Shown one piece after another: positions 9,623-17,591 of a DNA stretch of 64,000 nucleotides. The DNA lies in assembly GCA_041871065.1 (NCBI GenBank), contig CP168942.1, positions 1,396,501-1,460,500 of the forward strand, given 5' to 3'. The translations under genes were made by a program, and so were the position numbers. This stretch comes from Weissella confusa (lineage in GTDB: Bacteria > Bacillota > Bacilli > Lactobacillales > Lactobacillaceae). Numbering within the stretch: position 1 is the stretch's first letter; every line of letters begins with the position of its first letter. The notes beneath the pieces are model-generated. The model was not told the origin of the DNA. It made no database searches and saw only the letters and a list, made by a program, of their open reading frames with translations.

Positions 9623-9839
9623 AAAAGGCGCCCTCAACGACACTTCATGTATCGTCAAGGGCGCCTTTTAGCGCGGTACCACCTTGAATTTGGTCTCATG
9701 CCGTAACGTGGCAACACGCGCATTGCTGCGACCTAAAAAGTGTCCCCTTGCTTCAGTAACCACAGGCTTGCACCAGACCCTGCTCGCTTTCTTCTACCAA
9801 CCACAAGTTTGCTTTCTCATCGGTTTATCTATGGGATTT
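9623..9839 (-). promoter_or_regulatory. T-box riboswitch controlling hisS-aspS
   Basis: The minus-strand leader between promoter and hisS contains the conserved T-box sequence AAGGTGGTACCGCG (9685-9672), which pairs with the tRNA acceptor end. It is followed by a GC-rich terminator hairpin (AAAGGCGCCCTTGACG... pairing with its complement, 9669-9623) and TTTTCGTTTT. Uncharged tRNA should favour the antiterminator. The candidate specifier on the 3' side of stem I is GACAC (9744-9740), which contains both GAC (Asp) and CAC (His) in overlapping registers and so suits an operon encoding both synthetases. The T-box call is firm; the specifier position is my reading by eye. Confidence 0.92.
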
Positions 9840-9868
9840 ATTATCCAATAGAAAGTAAATTGCGTCAA
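9840..9868 (-). promoter_or_regulatory. Promoter of T-box-hisS-aspS
   Basis: Minus-strand -35 TTGACG (9868-9863), exactly 17 nt, -10 GATAAT (9845-9840). The start point would be at the beginning of the T-box leader. Confidence 0.8.
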
Positions 9869-9871
9869 GGT

Positions 9872-10240
9872 CTATGGTGCCACTGTATAGCACATTAAGC
9901 GGGCATATAAACGTTCCATTTCAGTTACGCGATTTGAAACTGCTGGAACGGCCTGCCAGTCGGCTGCATTATCAAATTGCAAGAAGGCAGCACTCATATC
10001 ATTAATTTGATTTTTCAACGTGGCCAAACTGTGTGCTTGTGTTTGGCCAACTTCGGCGTCAACAAAATTACGCAATTGAATGCCCAAATCACCTAAAGCT
10101 GCTGTAACCGCAGCCTTATCAAAATTGACTGGGTCATCCCCAAACATCACATTCGTCAAGTGGTAAGCAATTTCATCTACAACGCCAGCTAGACGCATAA
10201 CTTCCATTGCCACCTCGTTATCAGTATTAATCGCTGTCAT
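9872..10240 (-). CDS. Small acidic protein of unknown function
   Basis: The 122-residue product from the ATG at 10240 (ribosome binding site TGAGG, 8 nt) is soluble, acidic and probably all-helical, with no signal peptide or membrane segment. A longer start at 10276 lacks a good ribosome binding site. Its stop lies almost on the hisS promoter. I recognise no motif. The amidase gene lies upstream on the same strand about 90 nt away and could share a transcript. No function is proposed. Confidence 0.6.
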   Translation of the reverse strand: MTAINTDNEVAMEVMRLAGVVDEIAYHLTNVMFGDDPVNFDKAAVTAALGDLGIQLRNFVDAEVGQTQAHSLATLKNQINDMSAAFLQFDNAADWQAVPAVSNRVTEMERLYARLMCYTVAP

Positions 10241-10333
10241 ATTAAATGCCTCATTTCTAAACACATTCCCCATCAAAGAAATGGTATCGAAATTCCGCGA
10301 ATAATTCTATCAATAACCCCTAACAACCTGTGA

Positions 10334-11224
10334 CTAATTAACGGTTTTTACCCGATTGTCAAAATACGTTTCCAACCCTTGTTCAACATCTTGCGCAATC
10401 AATTTGCGATATGCCGGGCTCTTAATTTTCTTGAAATCACGATCAGAATTGATGTAGCCATTTTCCAACAAAGTGGCGGGCACTTTATTATCAATCAACA
10501 CCACATATTCAGCACGATCGATTCCACGATTCTCCAAAGGCATATTTGGATTCATCGCATCATTAATTGCCTGTGCTAAGTCCTTTGACCCGTTGTCCTT
10601 GTGGTAATAATAAGCAGTATAACCACTTGCCCCATTCGCCTCGGTCACCGAGTCAAAGTGGAACGAAATAAACGCATCAGCATTCGCGTTTTCTGCCACC
10701 TTTGGAATTTGAGACAGATAAACCAATTTATCGCTGTCACGTGTCATGATGACGCGCGCACCAGTGGCACGCAACGTTTTAGCAACTTGTTGGGCAAGTA
10801 GCAACGTATAAGTCTTTTCAAACTTACCGCTATTTGACTCGGCACCAGGATCAGTACCACCGTGACCAGGGTCCAAAACAATTGTTGCTTCAGAAAGTGG
10901 CGTGACCTTATCCAAGGGTGTTGTGCGTTCTAGCAACCAGCTAGCCACCCACCCTGTCGATTCATCTTCACGACGCACTTGGTACCAGCCATTGTCTTCT
11001 TGCAAAATTTGTAAGTGTTCTCCTTGTTTCAGAACCGAAATAGGCGTACTTGTCACCCCGCGTTTTTCACGCAAGGTTAGGTTCGGAATCTGCACCGTAA
11101 TTTGCTGATTATACAGCATCACCGTCGTAACGGAAACCGCAATCGCCAGCATACCAACGGTGATTGCCAACGGCACCCAAAACTTCGTAATCCATGCCAA
11201 CATTAACCGGCCTAGTTTTTGCAT
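10334..11224 (-). CDS. N-acetylmuramoyl-L-alanine amidase with SH3 domain, membrane-anchored
   Basis: The 296-residue protein starts with a signal-anchor (about 14-40). A bacterial SH3 domain follows (about 45-100, ending WYQVRREDESTGWVASWLL), then a zinc-dependent Amidase_3 domain (about 110-290). Amidase motifs are visible: VLDPGHGGTDPGA (first zinc His), the Glu in SGKFEKTYT, FISFHFDSV (second zinc His) and LLENGYINSDRD (catalytic Glu). It should cleave the MurNAc-L-Ala bond of peptidoglycan at the cell surface, for cell separation or turnover. LytC/CwlM-like. Confidence 0.9.
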   Translation of the reverse strand: MQKLGRLMLAWITKFWVPLAITVGMLAIAVSVTTVMLYNQQITVQIPNLTLREKRGVTSTPISVLKQGEHLQILQEDNGWYQVRREDESTGWVASWLLERTTPLDKVTPLSEATIVLDPGHGGTDPGAESNSGKFEKTYTLLLAQQVAKTLRATGARVIMTRDSDKLVYLSQIPKVAENANADAFISFHFDSVTEANGASGYTAYYYHKDNGSKDLAQAINDAMNPNMPLENRGIDRAEYVVLIDNKVPATLLENGYINSDRDFKKIKSPAYRKLIAQDVEQGLETYFDNRVKTVN

Positions 11225-11283
11225 GTTGTCATGTCCTTTCTCTAATTAATGTCATTAAACAGTTTACCTTATTTCGAACAAAA

Positions 11284-11312
11284 AACGGCACCCACTTTTT
11301 GTGAGTGCCGTT
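11284..11312 (-). terminator. Terminator after nucleoside deoxyribosyltransferase gene
   Basis: Stem AACGGCAC/GTGCCGTT with an inner CAC/GTG stem, followed by T-rich sequence on the minus strand. Confidence 0.75.
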
Positions 11313-11345
11313 TAATTTAAGTCTTCTATTTGGGTAAAACCCGAA

Positions 11346-11786
11346 TTAGAAAGTCTTACCTTCCCATTCGTTTGATGGCAATGCATCAAAGTCATACGTT
11401 GCAACGTCGGCAACATCCGTGATAAAGGCGTGGGCTGGTACAGACATCATCAAGTTGATGCCACCTTCCTTTTCCTTCACCAAGATAACTGGCTTCTTCG
11501 TTGCTTCTGAGTAACCTATCTCCCAGGCAGTACCTGGATCAACGTGCTCACCCTCATAGTCAATCACAGCAATTACAACTTCGGCTGGATCCAAGTGATC
11601 CTTATCACCCTTGTAAATTGCCTTTGCCCATTCCTTTGAACCGAATTCAAATTCGTCGTGTTGCTCAGTACGTGGACTGAAGAATTCTGATACCGTTGGG
11701 TTGGCTGCTAGAGCCTTTTCCATACGTTCAATACGATCAATTTGGTCATCATCAAAAAATGGACCGGCTAGGTAGACGCGCTTCAT
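11346..11786 (-). CDS. ndt: Nucleoside 2-deoxyribosyltransferase
   Basis: Cytoplasmic enzyme that moves 2-deoxyribose between purine and pyrimidine bases, a salvage function typical of lactobacilli. The 146 residues begin with the family motif KRVYLAGPFFDDDQ and contain DPGTAWEIGYSEATKKPVI, where the Glu of WEIG is the expected nucleophile. Length is slightly under the 150-160 of characterised members. It stands alone with its own terminator. Confidence 0.9.
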   Translation of the reverse strand: MKRVYLAGPFFDDDQIDRIERMEKALAANPTVSEFFSPRTEQHDEFEFGSKEWAKAIYKGDKDHLDPAEVVIAVIDYEGEHVDPGTAWEIGYSEATKKPVILVKEKEGGINLMMSVPAHAFITDVADVATYDFDALPSNEWEGKTF

Positions 11787-11864
11787 AAAATTCCCTCTTC
11801 ATCTAACTTTTATTATTTAGTCTTACCCAATAATTCTACCTGACGAATAGTGAACAAGCAACAT

Positions 11865-12098
11865 CTACATAAATGGCGCATCTGCTTTATTGGCAAATGG
11901 TGCTGACGCTGTTTTAGCCACCTGAACTTGCGTGTGTAGCAACGATGCATTGGCATGCGTCAAATCTGGAATATACACCACTTCCATGTCGTACGTCTGC
12001 CCCTCACAGCGTACGACTTTCCCGATGAACGGCCGGTCAATGCCCTTTGCTTCATCGCAATGGGCCAAGTCGCCAACTTGTAACTCATAATCTTGCAT
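11865..12098 (-). CDS. Small protein of unknown function
   Basis: The 77-residue product from the ATG at 12098 (ribosome binding site AGGGGGAA) begins MQDYELQVGDLAHCDEAKG and looks like a small beta-barrel: a VGD-type start followed by FIGKVVRCEGQTYDMEVVYIP. It is cytoplasmic. I do not recognise a named family; the shape resembles short DNA/RNA-binding barrels, but no function is assigned. Confidence 0.65.
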   Translation of the reverse strand: MQDYELQVGDLAHCDEAKGIDRPFIGKVVRCEGQTYDMEVVYIPDLTHANASLLHTQVQVAKTASAPFANKADAPFM

Positions 12099-12185
12099 AG
12101 GCACTTCCCCCTGTACTAGTCTTTGCGATTAGTGTACCCAGCGCGTTTGATGAAGCCACGCATAATTATTGATTTTTTCTCGGAG

Positions 12186-13352
12186 TTAGTGTGCCACGTA
12201 TTGGCGTTGTTGATCCTTCAAACCAGCCAAGACAAACTTAGCTGGATCAGCTGAGATATCAAACTCGCGATCTTCTGAACCGTGCAAACCAGCCATAAAC
12301 ACTTCCTCGTATGCTGGAATCGTCAAATACTCACGATTCTCAAACAACGCGTCCATTTGACCAGCAATCAAGCCATCGCGGAAATTAGGTTGCAAAATAG
12401 CTGAGTAGAACTCACCCTCGGCACCAGAACCATATGAGAAGATACCCAAACGGTCACCAGCAGCCAAGTCTTCAGAGTTGGCCAACAATGAGTACAAGCT
12501 CAAGTAAACTGAACCCGTGTACAAGTTTCCAATTCGCTTGTTGTAAACTCGGCTGGCTTCAAATTCGTTCAACAAGTCAGCTTGCTTAGCTTCATCCGCC
12601 TCAGGCAAAATGTCGCGCAAAGCCTTCAAGCCCATCTTCGTGAATGGCAAGTGGAATGCGTATGCCTTAAAGTCGTTAATTGAACGACCCGTCTTCTCCT
12701 TGTATCGTGACCACAAATCACGGAAGAACTCACGGTAAACTTCAGCAGAGTACTTACCATCAACCAAAGCTTCTTCAGCATAAACCGGACGCCAGAAATC
12801 CATCACGTCGCGTGACATGAATTGGTTGTCGCGATTCAATTCAAGAATACGTGGGTTTTCAGTGACCAACATGGCCACCGCACCAGCACCTTGCGTGACT
12901 TCACCTGGTGTGTGCAAACCGTAACGGGCAATATCAGATGCCATGACCAACACCTTTGAACCAGGGTGCAAAGCAACGTAGTCACGCGCTTGCATCAAAC
13001 CGTACGTACCAGCGTAGCAAGCTTGCTTCATTTCAATCGTGCGTGCATATTCATTCAAGCCCAACAAACGTTGTACATAAACAGCCGCTGACTTTGAGTT
13101 ATCAATACCTGATTCAGTGGCAAAAATAATCGTATCAATTTCAGCACGTTCTTCAGCCGTCAACAATTGATCAGCTGCATTAGCTGCCATCGTGACCACA
13201 TCTTGAGTTGGTGGTACAACCGCTTGTTCCGTCTCACCGATACCAATCAAGTACTTATCTGGTTCTTCATTGCGCGCATTTGCCAAATCCACCATATCAA
13301 TGTATTGGTGTGGTGAGAAAAAGCTCATCTTATCAATTCCAATTACTGCCAT
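12186..13352 (-). CDS. mvaS: Hydroxymethylglutaryl-CoA synthase
   Basis: Condenses acetyl-CoA with acetoacetyl-CoA to HMG-CoA, entry step of the mevalonate route to isoprenoids in lactic acid bacteria. The 388 residues have the usual thiolase fold length. The catalytic triad is visible: Glu in IFATESGID, Cys in MKQACYAGTYG, His in AYAFHLPFTKMG. The start (MAVIGIDKMSFF) lies 3 nt after the coaBC stop, with its ribosome binding site (GGAAGGAAAA) inside the coaBC end. The two genes are thus co-transcribed, joining CoA biosynthesis with a large CoA-thioester user. Confidence 0.96.
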   Translation of the reverse strand: MAVIGIDKMSFFSPHQYIDMVDLANARNEEPDKYLIGIGETEQAVVPPTQDVVTMAANAADQLLTAEERAEIDTIIFATESGIDNSKSAAVYVQRLLGLNEYARTIEMKQACYAGTYGLMQARDYVALHPGSKVLVMASDIARYGLHTPGEVTQGAGAVAMLVTENPRILELNRDNQFMSRDVMDFWRPVYAEEALVDGKYSAEVYREFFRDLWSRYKEKTGRSINDFKAYAFHLPFTKMGLKALRDILPEADEAKQADLLNEFEASRVYNKRIGNLYTGSVYLSLYSLLANSEDLAAGDRLGIFSYGSGAEGEFYSAILQPNFRDGLIAGQMDALFENREYLTIPAYEEVFMAGLHGSEDREFDISADPAKFVLAGLKDQQRQYVAH

Positions 13353-13355
13353 GTC

Positions 13356-14561
13356 TTATTTTCCTTCCACTTGAGTTGCAATGCGATTCATAATATCACG
13401 GGCCAACGCTAACTTAGATTGTAGCGGTAGCTTTTCTGGTGCCGCATCACGTTGCAACAACGTCACTTCATTTGTGTCGTGGCCAAAGCCAACTTGCGCC
13501 TTAGACACGTCGTTCGCAACCAACATGTCGGCATTCTTCTTTTCCAACTTGTTTTGCGCATACGTCAACAAATCTTGCGTTTCGGCGGCAAAGCCAACCA
13601 AATATTGGGTCGTCTTTTGTTGGCCCAAAGTCGCCAAGATATCCGGATTCTCAACCAGATCAATCGTTAACCCAGCGTGGTCAGCATTCTTCTTCATCTT
13701 TTGATCTGCCGGCGTCGCAACACGATAGTCGGATACCGCTGCTGCCATGATTGCAACATCAGTTTCCTCAAAACGTTCCGTCATCGCTGCCAACAAGTCG
13801 CGTGCTGATTGTACTGGCACCATCGTAACGCCAACTGGTGCTGGCAATTCAGATGATGATACAAGTGTCACATCTGCACCTTGTTCAGCAGCTGCTTGCG
13901 CCAACGCGTACCCCATCTTACCTGATGATCGATTCGTAATGAAACGAACTGGATCAATCGGTTCAACCGTACCACCAGCTGACACAACGACCTTTTTACC
14001 AGCTAAACGGCCCGTCTGTTGACGAAGCTTCAGATCAGCAAGCGCCAAAATCTCATCTGGTTCAGGCAAACGGCCCTTACCGGCGTAACCTTCAGCAAGC
14101 ATGCCTTCGGCTGGTTCGATAATGATGACACCATCTTCACGCAACGTCTTTAGGTTACGTTGCGTTGCTGGGTTCTCATACATATTCACATTCATTGCCG
14201 GTGCAACAATCACTGGCGTGTGGCGGGCCAACAACACTGACGTTGCCGCATCATCCCCGATACCCGCAGCTATCTTCGCCAAAATGTTTGCAGTGGCCGG
14301 CACGACAAAAATATAATCCGCCCAGTCAGCCAAGCTAACGTGTGCAATCATACTTTCGTTGTGGTCATCAAACAAATCGGTCACAACCGGGTGTTGTGTT
14401 AGTGCCTCAAATGTTTTTGGGGTTACAAATTCAGTTGCAGCCTGGGTCATCACGACCTTTACATTTGCGCCTTGCTTCATCAACAAGCGCGCGAAAATGG
14501 CTGACTTATATGCTGCAACGCCCCCACTGACGATGAGCACAATGTTTTTATCAGTAAACAT
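13356..14561 (-). CDS. coaBC: Bifunctional phosphopantothenoylcysteine decarboxylase/synthetase
   Basis: The 401-residue protein joins a flavin-dependent CoaC domain (about 1-190) with a CoaB synthetase domain (about 190-400) for two successive steps of coenzyme A synthesis. CoaC motifs: GGVAAYKS, the active-site His in AHVSLADWAD, PATAN and PAMNVNMYENPATQRN. CoaB motifs: AGGTVEPIDPVRFITNRSSGKMG and the lysine cluster KMKK. The position that is usually the CoaC catalytic Cys (LACG..G.GR in well-studied enzymes) reads LAEGYAGKGR here, so Cys is replaced by Glu. Upstream gene of mvaS. Confidence 0.95.
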   Translation of the reverse strand: MFTDKNIVLIVSGGVAAYKSAIFARLLMKQGANVKVVMTQAATEFVTPKTFEALTQHPVVTDLFDDHNESMIAHVSLADWADYIFVVPATANILAKIAAGIGDDAATSVLLARHTPVIVAPAMNVNMYENPATQRNLKTLREDGVIIIEPAEGMLAEGYAGKGRLPEPDEILALADLKLRQQTGRLAGKKVVVSAGGTVEPIDPVRFITNRSSGKMGYALAQAAAEQGADVTLVSSSELPAPVGVTMVPVQSARDLLAAMTERFEETDVAIMAAAVSDYRVATPADQKMKKNADHAGLTIDLVENPDILATLGQQKTTQYLVGFAAETQDLLTYAQNKLEKKNADMLVANDVSKAQVGFGHDTNEVTLLQRDAAPEKLPLQSKLALARDIMNRIATQVEGK

Positions 14562-14633
14562 TTCGACACTCCTTTTGCATCTAGTTAAAAGTCATCTGTT
14601 TTAAGTTTACCATGAAGCACCACTACAAATAAA

Positions 14634-14675
14634 AAGAGAGTGATATCTCTGATTTTTCAGAAACATCACTCTCTT
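14634..14675 (-). terminator. Terminator after the giant adhesin
   Basis: Eleven-bp stem AAGAGAGTGAT/ATCACTCTCTT, followed on the minus strand by a TTTTT-rich run. It separates the adhesin from coaBC. Confidence 0.85.
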
Positions 14676-14687
14676 AAAGTTCACCCT

Positions 14688-17591
14688 TTACTTATCGGCT
14701 TGCTTACGGCGCTTAGCAATAAGCAACAACAAGATCGATGAGAATAGGAAGATACCAATTGGCAACCACCTGTTTTCATGAGCAATTGTTGTATCAAGAC
14801 CAGCACGACTTACGCGTTGACCGTCCAATTGACGAACGCGGTCAATAATGCGACGTCCTTCAGTATCACCAGCCAACGTACGTGGTTCAGCGGCTTGGTA
14901 TGGCAAAAGTCCACCAGTTGTTGGCGTTCCGACACTAGGGACCCATGCAACACCCGCCTCATAACCTGTGTATGGCAACACACCAGGGACAACGATTGGG
15001 TAACCACCGCTCATGTAAATCGGCGTTGTACCATACAATGCTTGCGTTGTCGTTGCTGGTGTCTCACTCGCTACCGTCGAAACAACAGCGGCTGTTGGCG
15101 CTGTTGAATCTGCCTGACTAGAGGTCGTTGGCGCTGGTACTGGTGCTTGAGTTGTCGTAGCACTCGTCGCATTCTGGGCAGCCTGTGCTTGTGTGACCGC
15201 CGATTGCAACGCCTGCATCGCTGCCAAAATATCAATCGTTAGGTTATCCGGATTGTCTGCCGCTGCTGCCGCAAGAATATCTTGCAAGCGTTGCATCGCT
15301 GCTTGTACAGCTGGATCATCACTAACCGCACTATTTTGCGCTGCTTGAATGGCTTGCTCGGCTTGACTATTCGCACTCTCACGGCTTTCCTTGGCTGGTT
15401 CAACCGTATTTCGAAGTGCATCCATCGCTGCTTCAATTGCCGTTCGCGTGGCGTTCGGATCATTAATCAACGTCTGTAACTTCTTAATCGCATCAGCCAC
15501 ACCCTTTTCATTCGAAACTGGCTTAGCATCAGCAATGGCTTGTTGTGCTTGATCACGCGCGTCATCAACTAACGCTGTCATCGCATCAGTCAACGCTTGC
15601 ATCGCTGCCTTAATGTCTGCCGTCAAGTCATCGCTACTGTCGGTCGCTGCATTTTCAATCGCATTACGCAATGTGTGCATGGCTTCAACTACCGATGGAT
15701 CATTTGCCAAGTCTGACTGCGCAGCTTGGTCTAACAACGCATTACCATCAGCACTCGTTGCGTCACGTTCTTGTGTATCCGTAGCGACTTGCTTCAACAA
15801 GTCTTCCGTTGCTTGCTTAATGTCTGCATAATTGGCGTTTGGATCATTAACCAAGGCGTTCAACGCATCGATAGCTGCTGCTGTGGCTGGCTCATGACTG
15901 ACCGGTGCCGTCTTAGTCAACGCATCCGCTGCCGCGTCACGAGCTTGTTCACGGTAACCAACAACATCATTTTGCGCCTTAGTAAGCGCCTCAGTTGCTG
16001 CAGCGATATCCTTTGTCAAAGCACCACTTGAATCATTAGCAGCTTCAGTCATCAAACGTTGCAAATTAGCGACCGCTTCAGCAACCTGTGGCTCGTTTGC
16101 CACTTCAGCCGGCACGTTCGTAATGGCATCGTTCGCTGTTGTGTTAGCTGTATCACGGTTCGCCATTTCGCTCGTCGTTGCATCAGTCAGTACCTTCACT
16201 GCATCGGCAATCTCATCAGCCGTTGACTTTGGATCACCCAAAACAGCTTCCAAAGCATTCTTGGCTGTGGCCACAGCCGTTTCATTTGAAACCGGTGCTG
16301 TTGCATCCATCGCTGCTGTTGCATTATCACGTTCAGTTGCTTGGTCCGCCGCTTCCTGAGCGACTGCATCCTGCAATTGCTTCGTTGCAGTCGCAATCGC
16401 TTCGCTTGTGCCTTGGTCATCCGCGGCATTCTTCTGTGCCTCTTGCAACGCAGCAATCGCATCCTTCACTGCCTGAGATTGACTCTGATCACTATTTGCA
16501 GCGCTTGTAGCAGCATCGTTAGCTGCTTGGTTAACCGTGTTACGTTCATCGTTGGCTTCCGCAACGGCATCTTGTAACGCTTTGATTGCATCATTAATTT
16601 GGGCTGCGTTTGCCGTTGAATCATTTAGCAACGCATCCAAATCACTAACTGCTTGTTGCACACCTGGTTCTTGTGAAACCGGTGCTGTTTGCCCCTTAAC
16701 CTGATCAGCAAGGTCAGCTGCTTGGTCACGTGATGTCACCGCCGCAATTTGTGCATCTTGCAACGCGTTCATGGCATCTTGAATATCACTCGTCAACGCA
16801 TCAGGGCTATCCGTATCGGCTTGATTCATAACATTTTGCAACGCAGTAATCGCGTCTTGGATGCCTTGATCAGTTGACAAATCGCTGTTCTGTGCTGATG
16901 TAATGGCATCCGTTGCCGTAGACTTCGCATTGTCACGTTGCGTCTTCGTTTGATCCATAACATCTTGGTAAGCTGCCATAGCATCGTTCAAGTCGGCTGC
17001 CGTCGCGTTTGAATCATTAATCACAGCTTGCAACCCTGATTTTGCATCCGTGATGGCCGGTTCATTTGTTACCGGACTAGTCTTGCTGTCGTCCTGTAAC
17101 AACGCCGAGGCTTCGTCACGAGCTGTGTCTTGGGCCTGTTCAGCTGCGGTAACCGCGTCTTGCAAAGCCGTCATCGCATCAACGATATCTTGTGATACCC
17201 AAGCATGCCCGGCATCGTCAACAGTTTCATTGGCAGCCTTAGTTTGCGCATCCTTCAAGTTTTGGATAGCCGTCAACACTGATTCGTCAGTCGCAACCGT
17301 TGATGTTTGGGCATCAGAAATCGCATCGGCGGCATCAGCATTTGTCGCATTACGTTCGGTTGTGTCACTTGCAGTTGCTGCATTCAGTGCCTTAGTTGCT
17401 TCACGCACCGCTTCAGCAGTTGCATTTTCATCCGCGAGCAGGGCTTGCAAATCAGCGATTGCTTGCGCGGTCGCTGATTCATTTGAAACTGGTTTTGTTT
17501 GACTCAACGCATTTTCAGCAGCTAGAACAGCCTCTTGCTTATCAGCCGCCGCTTCGGCAACTGTGTCAGCAAGGTTCTGGATGGCGTCAAA
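14688..17591 (-). CDS. Giant adhesin, C-terminal segment with membrane anchor (after second frameshift)
   Basis: Third part of the adhesin. From about 17591 the sense frame returns to that of the N-terminal part. The first ATG in this piece is at 17507 (939 residues to the stop), but sense repeat sequence (AIQNLADTVAEAAADKQEA) extends upstream of it, so that ATG is not a real start. It holds about six PVS(N/H/Q)E double repeats, then a Pro/Thr/Ala stalk (TTTQAPVPAPTTSS), a Gly/Tyr/Pro-rich part (YMSGGYPIVVPGVLPYTGYEAG), and a C-terminal membrane segment (WLPIGIFLFSSILLLLIA) with a basic tail KRRKQADK. No LPXTG motif is seen. Confidence 0.75.
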   Translation of the reverse strand, partial: FDAIQNLADTVAEAAADKQEAVLAAENALSQTKPVSNESATAQAIADLQALLADENATAEAVREATKALNAATASDTTERNATNADAADAISDAQTSTVATDESVLTAIQNLKDAQTKAANETVDDAGHAWVSQDIVDAMTALQDAVTAAEQAQDTARDEASALLQDDSKTSPVTNEPAITDAKSGLQAVINDSNATAADLNDAMAAYQDVMDQTKTQRDNAKSTATDAITSAQNSDLSTDQGIQDAITALQNVMNQADTDSPDALTSDIQDAMNALQDAQIAAVTSRDQAADLADQVKGQTAPVSQEPGVQQAVSDLDALLNDSTANAAQINDAIKALQDAVAEANDERNTVNQAANDAATSAANSDQSQSQAVKDAIAALQEAQKNAADDQGTSEAIATATKQLQDAVAQEAADQATERDNATAAMDATAPVSNETAVATAKNALEAVLGDPKSTADEIADAVKVLTDATTSEMANRDTANTTANDAITNVPAEVANEPQVAEAVANLQRLMTEAANDSSGALTKDIAAATEALTKAQNDVVGYREQARDAAADALTKTAPVSHEPATAAAIDALNALVNDPNANYADIKQATEDLLKQVATDTQERDATSADGNALLDQAAQSDLANDPSVVEAMHTLRNAIENAATDSSDDLTADIKAAMQALTDAMTALVDDARDQAQQAIADAKPVSNEKGVADAIKKLQTLINDPNATRTAIEAAMDALRNTVEPAKESRESANSQAEQAIQAAQNSAVSDDPAVQAAMQRLQDILAAAAADNPDNLTIDILAAMQALQSAVTQAQAAQNATSATTTQAPVPAPTTSSQADSTAPTAAVVSTVASETPATTTQALYGTTPIYMSGGYPIVVPGVLPYTGYEAGVAWVPSVGTPTTGGLLPYQAAEPRTLAGDTEGRRIIDRVRQLDGQRVSRAGLDTTIAHENRWLPIGIFLFSSILLLLIAKRRKQADK

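Noticed and set aside
17050..17502. 150-residue plus-strand ORF rich in Ser/Ala
   Set aside because: Antisense shadow of the Ala-rich repeats of the adhesin.
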